Of a stretch of DNA of 20,711 bases, positions 1 through 9,097 are shown one piece after another. The stretch lies in NCBI GenBank assembly GCA_913062745.1, contig CAJXXJ010000005.1, positions 1-20,711 of the forward strand. Reading direction: 5' to 3'. The number at the start of each line of letters is the position of its first letter. Position 1 is the first letter of the stretch. The notes beneath the pieces are model-generated. The model had not been told where the DNA came from. It searched no databases and saw nothing but the letters and a program-made list of their open reading frames with translations. Made by a program: the position numbers and the translations under genes. This stretch comes from an uncultured Phaeodactylibacter sp. Its GTDB lineage: Bacteria; Bacteroidota; Bacteroidia; Chitinophagales; Saprospiraceae.

Positions 1-1112
1 AACTTGTACCAAATGGAGAAGTTGTAGTACAGCCCAAGCATCAGATAGGCCAGCAGTAATAAGGGTACCACCGGCAGCCCTTCCCGCAGGTCTGCGCCCA
101 GGTAAAACTGTATGATATCCATGTACAGCATGATGCCCAGAAAAGCCAGGCTGCCTACCAGCGTAAACCCCTGCCCCACCTGAGCGTACAGCACCGATTT
201 GTCATCCCGCGCCGCATTGCGGAAAAAGAATGGCTCCGCAGCGTAGTTGAAAGCCTGGGTGAAGAGGTTCATCAGCACAGCCAGCTTGGCCGCCGCGCCG
301 TACTGCCCCACCAATTCCAGATTGTACTCCAGGTCATCTGAGGCCAGCCGCTTGAGCATAGGGATGCCGACGAACTGATTGACGATACCCGCTACACCTA
401 CCACCAGCAGCGGTGCTGCGTACACCAGCATCCGCCGCCATAGCGCACCGTCAAAGCGCCACTGCAGGCGACGGTATTCCGGCAGCATGAGCAAGAGGAC
501 AAAGGCACTGGCAATGAGGTTGGACAAAAACACATACCCCACTCCTGTTTCTTCCTGGTACAGCCAGCCGGCCCAGGAATACCCCTGCTCCAACAGCCAG
601 GGGCAGATGCGCAGAAAGAAGTAAATGAAAAAGAGGTTGAGCAGAACGTTGAGCGTTTTCACGATGGCAAAACGTACCGGGCGGTTATCCAGCCGCAAAC
701 GGGCAAACGGGATTGCCGCCAGCGCATCAAACGCTATAATGAGGGCAAACCAACGCACATACTCCGGATGCTCCGGATACTCCAGCCAGGCCGCAAGCTG
801 CGGGGCCAGCAGTAGAAAGACGGCCAGCAGCACCGCTGTGGAGCCCAGGAGGGAAAGCACTGCCGTGGAGTAGCTCTTTTCAAGGTCCTCATCCCGGCTG
901 CCAAACCGGAAAAAGGCCGTTTCCATGCGGTAGGTGAACAGCACCATCAGCAGCGCAGCCCAGGCGTAGAGGTCCGTCACCACACCATAAGGCTCCGGGT
1001 CAAACTCCCGCGTCAGGAAAGGCGTGAGGATGACGAAGTTCAGCAGGCGGCTAAGGATACTGCTGAGGCCGTAAATGGCTGTCTCTCCGGCTAGTTTTTT
1101 GAGTAGCGACAA
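1..1112 (-). CDS. Polysaccharide/O-antigen flippase, MATE/Wzx type (partial)
   Basis: This is an integral inner-membrane protein that probably flips lipid-linked polysaccharide or LPS precursors. About 370 codons are present and the 3' end lies beyond the left edge. The conceptual protein begins LSLLKKLAGETAIYGLSSIL, the usual opening of Bacteroidota polysaccharide biosynthesis flippases: an amphipathic start followed by GxSSIxSRxLNFxxxP in the first membrane helix. Many hydrophobic helices follow, with short basic loops such as RLRLDNRPVRFAIVKT, which is typical of the MOP superfamily. The start is taken as TTG at 1112 because an in-frame TAG lies two codons upstream, and the first ATG would cut into the second helix. 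A TAnnTTTG promoter box at 1142-1149 places the transcription start just before this TTG. The gene is divergent from the secreted protein at 1244. The family call is firm; the transported glycan is unknown. Confidence 0.85.
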   Translation of the reverse strand, partial: MSLLKKLAGETAIYGLSSILSRLLNFVILTPFLTREFDPEPYGVVTDLYAWAALLMVLFTYRMETAFFRFGSRDEDLEKSYSTAVLSLLGSTAVLLAVFLLLAPQLAAWLEYPEHPEYVRWFALIIAFDALAAIPFARLRLDNRPVRFAIVKTLNVLLNLFFIYFFLRICPWLLEQGYSWAGWLYQEETGVGYVFLSNLIASAFVLLLMLPEYRRLQWRFDGALWRRMLVYAAPLLVVGVAGIVNQFVGIPMLKRLASDDLEYNLELVGQYGAAAKLAVLMNLFTQAFNYAAEPFFFRNAARDDKSVLYAQVGQGFTLVGSLAFLGIMLYMDIIQFYLGADLREGLPVVPLLLLAYLMLGLYYNFSIWYK

Positions 1113-1141
1113 TGGCTAAGGTACTTCAATTGGTTATGCCG

Positions 1142-1149
1142 CAAAGCTA
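1142..1149 (-). promoter_or_regulatory. Putative Bacteroidota -7 promoter box for the flippase gene
   Basis: Read on the minus strand this is TAGCTTTG, an exact match to the Bacteroidota -7 consensus TAnnTTTG. It lies about 30 bases before the TTG start at 1112, a fitting distance for a short leader. I see no clear -33 TTTG partner. It supports the non-ATG start. Confidence 0.5.
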
Positions 1150-1202
1150 GCAAAATTCCGGTGCCGGTGACCTTTATCACTCCCCTCGCCTTTCAGGCTT
1201 TT

Positions 1203-1210
1203 TATTTTTG
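1203..1210 (+). promoter_or_regulatory. Putative Bacteroidota -7 promoter box for the secreted kelch-like protein
   Basis: TATTTTTG matches TAnnTTTG and lies 33 bases before the ATG at 1244. It argues against an upstream TTG start at 1208, which would fall inside the promoter. The -33 element is not convincing. Confidence 0.5.
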
Positions 1211-1243
1211 CCAGACAGACAAGTAGCACAAAAATCAACCACC

Positions 1244-2836
1244 ATGCGAAACTTCTCCCTCGTTATTTTCACCCTGTTCTCTGTTTGGCTATCCGCCCAA
1301 ACCCCCTTCACCGTAACTGTGGAACCGGTAAGCGTGCCGGGCTTTACAGGCGTACAGTCTTTTGTATCTGCTACCTACAATGATTATCTCCTGATCATCG
1401 GAGGGCGGCAGGACGGCCTTCACGAACGGCAGCCCTTTGCCTCTTTCCGGCCGGAAGGCAACAATACCATCATACAACTGCTGCAGCCCGAAACCGGAGA
1501 GCATTATGCTGCCTCGCTGAGTGGCCTGCCGGAGCCCTTGCGCGAGCAGTTGCAGTCCACCAATATGGAGTTTTACCAAGACGGCGATCAGCTCTACATC
1601 ATTGGAGGCTATGGCTACAGCCCGAGCATGGGCGACCATATCACTTATGCACAGCTGACGGTAGTAGATATCCCGGTGCTGGCAGAGGCTATTCTGAATG
1701 AGGGAGATTTGTCTGCGGCCTTCCGCTACACCTCCGACTACCGCATGGCAGTCACCGGAGGATACCTGGGCCAGCTGCAGGATACCTTTTATCTGGTAGG
1801 CGGGCACCGCTTCACCGGGCGGTACAATCCGCACAACGGCCCTTCCTTCGAACAAGAGTACACTAATCAGGTGCGGAAATTTACTGTAGAAACGGATGGC
1901 AGCGAGCTTACTGTAGGCTATTACGAGGCCTGGACGGATGAAATGCAGCTGCACCGCAGAGACTACAACCTGGCACCACAGGTTTTTCCAGACAGCAAGG
2001 TGGGCTTTACAGCATTCTCGGGTGTTTTTCAGCATGCAGTAGATTTGCCGTTCCTCAATACCGTTGATATCCTGCCGGGCGGGTATGCTGTAAACAACAA
2101 CTTCGAGCAATACCTCAACCATTACCACTGCGGAACCGCTCCGCTTTATGATGCTGCTTCGGAAACGATGTATACGGTTTTTTTCGGGGGGATGAGCCAG
2201 TTTGTGCCGCAACAAGACGGCAGCCTGCTGGAAGACCAGGAGGTACCGTTTGTCAATACGGTTGGTTGCGTAAGCCGCAACAGCGATGGCAGCATGATGG
2301 AGGAGAAAGTTGGCGAGCTGCCCGCACTGCTCGGCGCGGGATCTGAGTTTATTGCTACTCTGCCTGCCAGCTCGTTATCAAAGGATATCTATCCGGTAAA
2401 TATGGCTGAACTGAGCGACAGCCTCTTCATTGGATACCTTGTCGGGGGGATTGAAAGCAGTGCTCCGAATATTTTCTTCATCAATGACGGGACGCAGAGT
2501 GAAGCCAGCAACGGCTTATACCGGGTATACCTGAAGCCTGTGGTGACCACCGGCACTGCTCCGGTAGAGCGCGAAGCGAGCCTTTCCAAGCTGCAGCTGT
2601 CTCCCAATCCGGCTACCACTGTTTTATCTACCCAATTTGAGCTGCAGCAGGCTGCTGAGGTGCGCGCGACCTTCGTGGATAGCCAGGGACGAATTGTCCG
2701 TCAGATCAGTTTTGGGCGGCAGCCTGCCGGGGAGCAGCAGCACCATATTTCTCTGGAAAACCTTCCGGCAGGCTCCTACTGGCTGAATATTTCCGCCCGG
2801 CAATCCCAGCTCGCACTGCCGTTTATCCGGAAGTAG
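1244..2836 (+). CDS. Secreted kelch-like beta-propeller protein with T9SS C-terminal sorting domain
   Basis: This 530-residue protein is predicted to be exported by Sec and then by the type IX secretion system. The ATG at 1244 is chosen because it opens a clean signal peptide (MRNFSLVIFTLFSVWLSAQ). An in-frame extension back to a TTG at 1208 would spoil it and overlap the promoter box. The body has spaced hydrophobic-GG segments typical of kelch blades: LLIIGGRQDG (about 49-58), LYIIGGYGYS (about 117-126), FYLVGGHR (about 182-189) and VFFGGMSQF (about 312-320). The last 75 or so residues are a type A sorting domain with LSPNPA near the start, LPAGSYWLNI and a terminal FIRK. The mature protein is therefore probably released or anchored on the surface. 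The substrate is unknown. The 3' end overlaps the convergent aconitase gene by 14 bp. Confidence 0.85.
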   Translation: MRNFSLVIFTLFSVWLSAQTPFTVTVEPVSVPGFTGVQSFVSATYNDYLLIIGGRQDGLHERQPFASFRPEGNNTIIQLLQPETGEHYAASLSGLPEPLREQLQSTNMEFYQDGDQLYIIGGYGYSPSMGDHITYAQLTVVDIPVLAEAILNEGDLSAAFRYTSDYRMAVTGGYLGQLQDTFYLVGGHRFTGRYNPHNGPSFEQEYTNQVRKFTVETDGSELTVGYYEAWTDEMQLHRRDYNLAPQVFPDSKVGFTAFSGVFQHAVDLPFLNTVDILPGGYAVNNNFEQYLNHYHCGTAPLYDAASETMYTVFFGGMSQFVPQQDGSLLEDQEVPFVNTVGCVSRNSDGSMMEEKVGELPALLGAGSEFIATLPASSLSKDIYPVNMAELSDSLFIGYLVGGIESSAPNIFFINDGTQSEASNGLYRVYLKPVVTTGTAPVEREASLSKLQLSPNPATTVLSTQFELQQAAEVRATFVDSQGRIVRQISFGRQPAGEQQHHISLENLPAGSYWLNISARQSQLALPFIRK

Positions 2837-4781
2837 CAGCGCTTTCGCGAAAAAAGTTGATAATGCCTCCCTGCAGCAACACTTTCACCTGCCGGCCGCT
2901 CAGGCTGTGTTTAGCAGGGATATCCTCATTGCGGGTCAGGTTGCGAATGTGGAGGTCTTCGCCTTTTTCAATGGCTTCCCGGGCGGAAGCTACGGCCAGC
3001 ATGTCCCCCTGCTGTATTTTGTCATAGTCCTCCGGGTTTTTAAACTCCAGCGGCAGTATACCGAAATTGACCAGGTTCTGCCAGCCGATGCGGGCGTAGC
3101 TTTTGGCGAGTACAGCCTTCTGCCCCAGGTACCGGGGTGCCAGTGCGGCGTGCTCCCGGCTTGAGCCCTGCGCATAGTTTTCACCCGCCACTACTACGTG
3201 CCCGTCAAAGGCATCCTTCGCATCGAGGGCCCGCTCGTAGAAGGTGTCGTCGATTACCGTAAAGGCATACTTACTAATCTCCGGTATATTGCTCCGCAGC
3301 GGCAGCACCTGTGCACCCGCTTTCAGAATTTCGTCGGTAGAGACATCGTCGCCCATCTTGAGCAGCACCGGCGCATCGTAGGCATTCGGATAGGGCTCGA
3401 AATCGGGCAGTGATTTGATGTTGGGGCCTTTGATGAGTTCCGTATCGTGCCCGTTTTCCGGCGGTGGTACCAGCATTTGCCGGTTGACGATTACGTCTTT
3501 AGGCTGGGTGTACTTCGGATAGGAAATACTGAACAGGTTTTCCAGCTCGCGCGGGTCGGTTATTTTTCCCGTAAGGGCTGCAGCTGCTGCAGTCTCCGGG
3601 CTGCAGAGGTACACCTTGTCATCGGCAGTACCTGAACGGCCCGGGAAATTGCGAGGCATGGTCCGCAGGCTTACCATACCGCTCGCCGGTGCCTGCCCCA
3701 TGCCGATGCAGCCCATGCAGCCCGACTGGTGGAAGCGGGCACCGGCGTGCAGCAGGTTGAGGAAGCCATCGCTGCGCGAAAGGTTTTCGATCAGTTGGCG
3801 GGAGGTGGGGTTGACATCAAAGGAGACGCTGTCGTGAGCCATTTGGCCTTTCATAATCTGCGCTACGATCCAGAAATCACGCAGGCCCGGGTTGGCACTT
3901 GAGCCGATCACCACTTGCTGTACGGGCGTACCGGCCACTTCGCTCACCGGCACTACATTGCCCGGGCTGCTCGGCTTAGCGATGAGCGGCACCAGTTCGT
4001 TGAGGTGGATGCTTTCGTGCGCATCGTATTCGGCATCGCTGTCCGCCTTCAGCTCCCGGAAGTCTTCCTCCCTGCCCTGAGCCCGCATAAAGCGGAATAC
4101 GGCATCATCTGCCGGAAAGACGGTGGTGGTAGCGCCAAGTTCTGTGCCCATATTGGCAATCACATGGCGGTCCATTGCGCTGAGGGATTCCAGGCCCTCG
4201 CCGTAGTATTCCAGGATAAACCCTCTGCCCCCCTTTACGCCGTGGCGGCGCAGCATTTCCAGGATGACGTCTTTAGCACTCACCCAGTCCGGCAGCTGCC
4301 CTTTCAGCTCCACACCCATTATTTTAGGCATCTTCACATAGTACGGTTTACCAGCTACGGCAGCCGCCACATCGAGCCCGCCGGTGCCAATAGCCAGCAT
4401 GCCCAGCGAGCCGGCCGCCGGTGTATGCGAATCAGAGCCCACCATTGTTTTGCCGGGTATACCGAAGCGCTCCATATGCACCGGGTGGCTCACGCCATTG
4501 CCCGGGCGGCTGTACCAGTAGCCATAGCGCTGCGCTGCGGACTGCAGGAAGAGGTGGTCATCAGCGTTTTTGTGGTCGCCCTGCAGTAGGTTGTGGTCTA
4601 CGTACTGTACGGCGATTTCCGTCTGCGCTTTCTTAAGCCCCATGCTTTCCAGCTCCAGCATAACGAGGGTTCCGGTGGCGTCCTGCTGCAGGGCCTGGTC
4701 TATTTTCAACCCGATCTCTTCACCCGGGGTCATTTTTCCTTCAAGCAGGTGACTGTCGATAAGCTTCTGGGTAACGTTCAT
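2823..4781 (-). CDS. acn: Aconitate hydratase, Aquifex-type (about 650-residue class)
   Basis: This cytoplasmic [4Fe-4S] enzyme interconverts citrate and isocitrate in the TCA cycle. The 652 residues match the shorter putative aconitase class, not the roughly 750-900-residue AcnA/AcnB forms. Visible landmarks are GSDSHTP (115-121), the cluster motif SGCMGCIG with Cys355 and Cys358, RNFPGRSGT (377-385), SPETAAAAALTG (394-405), and the swivel domain with DDVSTDEI (478-485) and GENYAQGSSREHAA (533-546). The position that normally carries the third cluster cysteine (xGSCTN in the family) reads IGSSANP, with Ser295; a different cysteine, Cys393, lies in YLCSPE. See the finding on this. The ATG at 4781 gives the standard N-terminus. 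No convincing TAnnTTTG box precedes it. The gene overlaps the secreted-protein gene tail to tail. Confidence 0.92.
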   Translation of the reverse strand: MNVTQKLIDSHLLEGKMTPGEEIGLKIDQALQQDATGTLVMLELESMGLKKAQTEIAVQYVDHNLLQGDHKNADDHLFLQSAAQRYGYWYSRPGNGVSHPVHMERFGIPGKTMVGSDSHTPAAGSLGMLAIGTGGLDVAAAVAGKPYYVKMPKIMGVELKGQLPDWVSAKDVILEMLRRHGVKGGRGFILEYYGEGLESLSAMDRHVIANMGTELGATTTVFPADDAVFRFMRAQGREEDFRELKADSDAEYDAHESIHLNELVPLIAKPSSPGNVVPVSEVAGTPVQQVVIGSSANPGLRDFWIVAQIMKGQMAHDSVSFDVNPTSRQLIENLSRSDGFLNLLHAGARFHQSGCMGCIGMGQAPASGMVSLRTMPRNFPGRSGTADDKVYLCSPETAAAAALTGKITDPRELENLFSISYPKYTQPKDVIVNRQMLVPPPENGHDTELIKGPNIKSLPDFEPYPNAYDAPVLLKMGDDVSTDEILKAGAQVLPLRSNIPEISKYAFTVIDDTFYERALDAKDAFDGHVVVAGENYAQGSSREHAALAPRYLGQKAVLAKSYARIGWQNLVNFGILPLEFKNPEDYDKIQQGDMLAVASAREAIEKGEDLHIRNLTRNEDIPAKHSLSGRQVKVLLQGGIINFFRESAATSG

Positions 4782-4896
4782 TTGGTAGGCAGTTTTGATT
4801 TGGTTTTGAACGGGCGCTGCTCTTCTCAGGTTCGGTAATCAAGAATTAGAGTTTCAATCCTTAAGGCTTAGGGTGTATAATCTGCCGAACCTACCT

Positions 4897-4904
4897 TACT
4901 TTTG
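4897..4904 (+). promoter_or_regulatory. Putative Bacteroidota -7 promoter box for the SNF2 helicase gene
   Basis: TACTTTTG matches TAnnTTTG and lies 20 bases before the ATG at 4925. That implies a very short leader of roughly 13 bases. No TTTG is seen at the expected -33 position. One arm of an 8-bp inverted repeat (4885-4892) ends just upstream of this box. Confidence 0.5.
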
Positions 4905-4924
4905 CAGAAAATATAGAAGGGCGT

Positions 4925-7900
4925 ATGGATACCAGTGTTTCCTATCAGGAAAAGAAGGCAGAATTCGGGAAGCTTCCCAACGATGAGTTCTGGGTAATGG
5001 CAGTGTTGTCGGTGATCGGCTACCCGGTAAACTCCAGCAGCGTCCGCAGGGTACTCGCGCGCATGAGCGTACGGCCGGAAGCAGAGCCCTCTTTCTCCCC
5101 GGCACTGGTCGAGCAGCAGCTGTTGCAGTTAGAAGGCCGCGGAATGGCCTACATTGAGGACTCATCCGTCTGCATCAAAAATGAATGGCGGGAGCCGGCT
5201 GCGCGCTACCTGTTTATGGAACATCCGGATGCGCTGCGGTCCATGATCCGCTACCTGCGCCGGGAAGAGGGGCTGAGCCGCGGCTTGCAGTCTTTTCAGG
5301 AAGAAGAAGAATCTCTGGATTTTATCCTGAAGCGGGCCCGGCTGCATTTTTTGGCCCGGGAAGCCCAGTCGTACTACACCTTCGTACAATCCGCTACCCG
5401 CTTCCTTTTTTTCGATGAATATGCCAGGGCAAGGGCAACGGAGGAACTGAATTCCTTTTTTATACCCTTTGACGCCAGCTTCTTCGAAAGCCAGGAGCCC
5501 TATTTCCTGTCTGAAGCCATAGCCATCAGCTTTGAATGTACAGAAACCTGGGGAGAGGGCACGGTGGAAACGCTGAGCCAAAGCATGGCTAAACTGGATT
5601 ATGTGCGGGAGCCGGAAGGAGCATTCCTGCGCAGCTTGCTGGCGCATACCCTCGTGCTGAAAGGAAACGACTACCGGCAGCTCACAGGCGCGGCGGCGGC
5701 ACTGCGCAATCTGCCGTCCGGTTATGGGCTGCAGGCGTTTAGTTCGGTGCTCCGCGGGGATTGGGAAAATGCCGCGTCCGCAGTGAAAAAGTTGGAGCAG
5801 GTACAGGGCCATGAGCTGCAAAATGACCTGTGGGGCGTCTTCTACCTGCTGTACCAGTGCAGGGAACGCAAAATGAAACAGCTGAAGCCGCTGCTGGAAT
5901 GGACCGCCAATGTAGAGTCTGGCCCGCTGCCTAACCTTTTTGCCGGTATGCAGTTGTTCCTGTTGTTTCATATAGACAGCGAGGAAGAAGCGCTGGAAGA
6001 ATTTCAGGAGTTATTCAGTCACCCTGCCCACCCTCTGGAGCAGGTGTTCCTGCTGCTATTTGCCTACTGGATGGGCTACAAGGCGGACCCGTACCTGCTC
6101 GAAGAGTACGCTGTACATTTAGACAGCTGGGAAGAAGCCCGGCTCGATTGGTTGTGCGGAGAGACGGCCAACGTTTTGGCTGAACTGCAGCCGCTGCACC
6201 CGAAAGCATCACAGTGGAAGGCGAGCGCACTGTTTATGGCAGAAGAGAACGGCTTTCACTACCTGACGGACTTCCTGCCCCGGCAGGCCGCCTGGGAGCG
6301 CACTCTGAATGCGCTGGAACGCCTGAGCGGCGGCCCGGCTGCAGCAGGCAGCAAGGCAGTACAGCCCGGTGCCCGGCGCATGGTATGGTTTGTCGATTTT
6401 GAACAGCAGACGATTCAGCCCAAAGAGCAAAAACTCGGCAAACGTGGAAAATGGTCGCCCGGGCGCAAGGTGGAGCCTACGGCGCTCATCCGGCGAGAGG
6501 CAGAAAGCATCCGTGCGGAAGATTACGTACTGACGGAAGCCCTTCGTACCGGTATGGGCCACCTGCCCAGCGATATGTTTTACTACGGCGATGAACACCT
6601 TGAGTACGACTTTGAGCACGCCCTGTATTTACTGGCAGAGCATCCGCATGTTTACTTAGAAGGGCCACAGCATATCCCGCTCGAGCTCGTCCGGGGCAAG
6701 CCGGAGTTGCTCATTGCTGAGCGGGGCGGGGAACTGCACCTGCAATTCCGGCCCCGGGCAAGCCGTAAAGGCTACGTAGCTGAAAAAGAAACGCCTACCC
6801 GTTATCGGGTATACCACATTACCGAAGAGGAGCTGGAGATTGCCCGTGCAGTAGGGCAGGATGTGCTTATACCGCAGGAAGGGCGAGGCCGGGTAGAACA
6901 GATCGTACAGCAGCTGCGGGGCAAAGTGCAGATTCAGACGCCTACCGATATGACCGACCAGGAAGTGCAAAAGGTGGCCGGAGACCCCATGACATGCCTG
7001 CACCTGCTGCCATTTGGCGAAGGCTTCAAGCTTGAGTTTTACGTCAAGCCGCTCCATCCGGCAGCTCACTACTTCAAGCCCGGCAAAGGCATGCCTACCC
7101 GTTTGCTGCACACTGAGGAAGGCACGGTGGCCTGCGAGCGGGATTTGGATACCGAAAAAGACCGCGCACAATCTGTGATTGAGGCCTGCCCGAGCCTGCA
7201 GCAAGACCCTGCTCCGGATTACGAATGGCAAATGGAAGATACAGAACAGTGCCTGCAATTACTGCTCGAAATACAACCCCTGAAGGAAGCCGGCCTCATC
7301 CGCCTCGAGCATCCAAAGGGCGAGCGGGTCCGCTTATCGGGCATCGGCAGCATGGACCAGTTCTCCGTGCAGATACAGCAACAGCGGGATTGGTTTGAAA
7401 TTGACGGCAACCTTTCGCTGAGCGAGGGCGAGGTGCTGGATTTTCAGCGGTTGCTGGACCACGTACGGCGGTCGGACTCTCCCTTCGTTGAGCTGAAGGA
7501 AGGCGAATTTGTGGCCCTCACGGAGGCTTTCCGCGACCGCCTGAAGGAGCTGGACGGCATGCTGCTACAGCGCGGCAAAAAACTGGAGCTGTCTGCTCTG
7601 GCCGGCCTGCGCATGGATCAGCTCGCTGAAGAGATGGGCGAGCTGGAAGCGGATATGGCCTGGGCAGAGCGCATGGAGCGCATACAGAAGGCGCAGCGTA
7701 TCCGCCCCCGGGTGCCTTCCGGGTTTCAGGCAGAACTGCGGGCTTACCAGAAGGAGGGCTTCCGCTGGATGATGCGGCTGGCCGAATGGGGCGTGGGCGG
7801 CTGCCTGGCCGACGACATGGGCCTGGGTAAAACAGTGCAGGCTCTCGCCGTGCTGAGTGCCCGTGCGGATATTGGCCCCAGCCTTGTGATCGCCCCTGCT

Positions 7901-9097
7901 TCTGTAACCCGCAACTGGCTGCGCGAGACGGAGCGTTTTGCCCCCCAATTGCGCCCCCACCTGCTGGGAAGCAGTAAGGAAGTGGATGTTCTGACCCTCC
8001 TGCAGCCGGGCGACCTGCTGATCGTCAGCTACGGCCTGCTTCCATTTGTGGATGAGGCACTGAAGGAGCTGCACTTTGCCAATATTGTACTGGATGAGGC
8101 ACAGGCGATTAAAAACTCCGCTACCAAGCGCTCTCAGGCAGTCATGGAACTGCAAGCGGACTTTCGCCTGGCTACCACCGGTACGCCCATCGAAAACCAC
8201 CTGGGAGAACTATGGAACCTCTTCCGCTTCCTCAACGCGGGCCTGCTGGGCTCCAAGCAGCGCTTTAATGATAAGTTTGCCAAGCCAATCACCCGCGACA
8301 AGGACGAACAGCGGCGCGAACAGCTCCGCCGCCTGATACAGCCGTTCATCCTGCGCCGCCGCAAGAGCGAAGTACTGACCGAACTACCCGACAAAACGGA
8401 GGTGGTCCTAAGCGTGGAGCTCTCCGAGTCCGAGCAAGCGTTTTACGAAGCCCTGCGCCGGCAAGCCCTGGACGCTATACAATCGGCCGATGATGCCTCC
8501 AAGCGGTTTACGCTGTTGGCACAACTCACTAAACTGCGGCAGGCGGCCTGCCACCCGCTGCTGGTAGAACCCCGCACCCACCTGGCAAGCTCTAAACTGG
8601 AACTGGTGGGCGCAACCATCCTCGAACTGTTGGAAAACGGGCATAAAGCCCTCATCTTTAGCCAGTTTGTCAAGCACCTGAAACTGATTGAACAGTGGGT
8701 GAAAAACCAGGGGATATCCTATCAGTACCTGGACGGACAAACACCGGGAAAAAAGCGGGAAGCAGCAGTGCAGGCCTTTCAGCAAGGTGAAGGCGAACTG
8801 TTCCTCATCAGCCTGAAGGCGGGCGGCACGGGCTTAAACCTGACTGCGGCCGACTATGTGCTGCACCTCGACCCCTGGTGGAATCCGGCCGTAGAAGATC
8901 AGGCAAGCGACCGGGCGCACCGCATCGGGCAGCAACGCCCGGTCACTGTCTACCGCTTTGTCAGCGAAAATACCATTGAGGAAAAGATTGTAGCCCTGCA
9001 CGAGGAAAAGCGCGAGCTGGCGGATCAGCTACTAGCGGGTACAGACCAAAGCGCCAAGCTTTCGGTGGATGAGATGATTGCAATGATCAGGGGGTAG
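4925..9097 (+). CDS. SNF2/SWI2-family DEAD/DEAH-box helicase, large
   Basis: This 1390-residue superfamily 2 ATPase probably remodels or translocates on double-stranded DNA or protein-DNA complexes. The C-terminal third is a full SNF2 core: LADDMGLGKT Walker A (961-970), DEAQ Walker B (1057-1060), TTGTPIEN motif III (1084-1091), SLKAGGTGLNLT motif V (about 1296-1307) and DRAHRIGQ motif VI (1329-1336), so it should be catalytically intact. A basic segment FILRRRKSEVL joins the two lobes, as in the family. Residues 1 to about 460 are Leu/Glu-rich and probably helical. About 490-930 are mixed alpha/beta and probably correspond to the SNF2-associated region of bacterial homologues. I recognise no zinc-binding SWIM motif or nuclease domain. 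The gene is monocistronic with its own promoter, and its 3' end overlaps batD by 11 bp. Nothing next to it suggests a defence or restriction partner. Confidence 0.9.
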   Translation: MDTSVSYQEKKAEFGKLPNDEFWVMAVLSVIGYPVNSSSVRRVLARMSVRPEAEPSFSPALVEQQLLQLEGRGMAYIEDSSVCIKNEWREPAARYLFMEHPDALRSMIRYLRREEGLSRGLQSFQEEEESLDFILKRARLHFLAREAQSYYTFVQSATRFLFFDEYARARATEELNSFFIPFDASFFESQEPYFLSEAIAISFECTETWGEGTVETLSQSMAKLDYVREPEGAFLRSLLAHTLVLKGNDYRQLTGAAAALRNLPSGYGLQAFSSVLRGDWENAASAVKKLEQVQGHELQNDLWGVFYLLYQCRERKMKQLKPLLEWTANVESGPLPNLFAGMQLFLLFHIDSEEEALEEFQELFSHPAHPLEQVFLLLFAYWMGYKADPYLLEEYAVHLDSWEEARLDWLCGETANVLAELQPLHPKASQWKASALFMAEENGFHYLTDFLPRQAAWERTLNALERLSGGPAAAGSKAVQPGARRMVWFVDFEQQTIQPKEQKLGKRGKWSPGRKVEPTALIRREAESIRAEDYVLTEALRTGMGHLPSDMFYYGDEHLEYDFEHALYLLAEHPHVYLEGPQHIPLELVRGKPELLIAERGGELHLQFRPRASRKGYVAEKETPTRYRVYHITEEELEIARAVGQDVLIPQEGRGRVEQIVQQLRGKVQIQTPTDMTDQEVQKVAGDPMTCLHLLPFGEGFKLEFYVKPLHPAAHYFKPGKGMPTRLLHTEEGTVACERDLDTEKDRAQSVIEACPSLQQDPAPDYEWQMEDTEQCLQLLLEIQPLKEAGLIRLEHPKGERVRLSGIGSMDQFSVQIQQQRDWFEIDGNLSLSEGEVLDFQRLLDHVRRSDSPFVELKEGEFVALTEAFRDRLKELDGMLLQRGKKLELSALAGLRMDQLAEEMGELEADMAWAERMERIQKAQRIRPRVPSGFQAELRAYQKEGFRWMMRLAEWGVGGCLADDMGLGKTVQALAVLSARADIGPSLVIAPASVTRNWLRETERFAPQLRPHLLGSSKEVDVLTLLQPGDLLIVSYGLLPFVDEALKELHFANIVLDEAQAIKNSATKRSQAVMELQADFRLATTGTPIENHLGELWNLFRFLNAGLLGSKQRFNDKFAKPITRDKDEQRREQLRRLIQPFILRRRKSEVLTELPDKTEVVLSVELSESEQAFYEALRRQALDAIQSADDASKRFTLLAQLTKLRQAACHPLLVEPRTHLASSKLELVGATILELLENGHKALIFSQFVKHLKLIEQWVKNQGISYQYLDGQTPGKKREAAVQAFQQGEGELFLISLKAGGTGLNLTAADYVLHLDPWWNPAVEDQASDRAHRIGQQRPVTVYRFVSENTIEEKIVALHEEKRELADQLLAGTDQSAKLSVDEMIAMIRG

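Noticed and set aside
379..873. Two Ser/Arg-rich frames of about 80 residues on the plus strand
   Set aside because: They are shadows of the flippase gene, which runs on the minus strand through 1-1112.
1289..2215. A 308-residue open frame on the minus strand
   Set aside because: It lies wholly inside the kelch-like gene, shows no family signature, and the plus-strand frame has a signal peptide and T9SS tail.
3915..4589. A 224-residue open frame on the plus strand
   Set aside because: It is antisense to a well-conserved part of the aconitase gene, with His-rich random composition and no start context.
5162..5971. A 269-residue open frame on the minus strand
   Set aside because: It is antisense to the helicase gene. 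Codon structure supports the plus frame only.
4925..9097. A phage-defence island built around the SNF2 helicase
   Set aside because: No nuclease, methylase, phospholipase D or integrase lies nearby, and the flanking genes are housekeeping or envelope genes.
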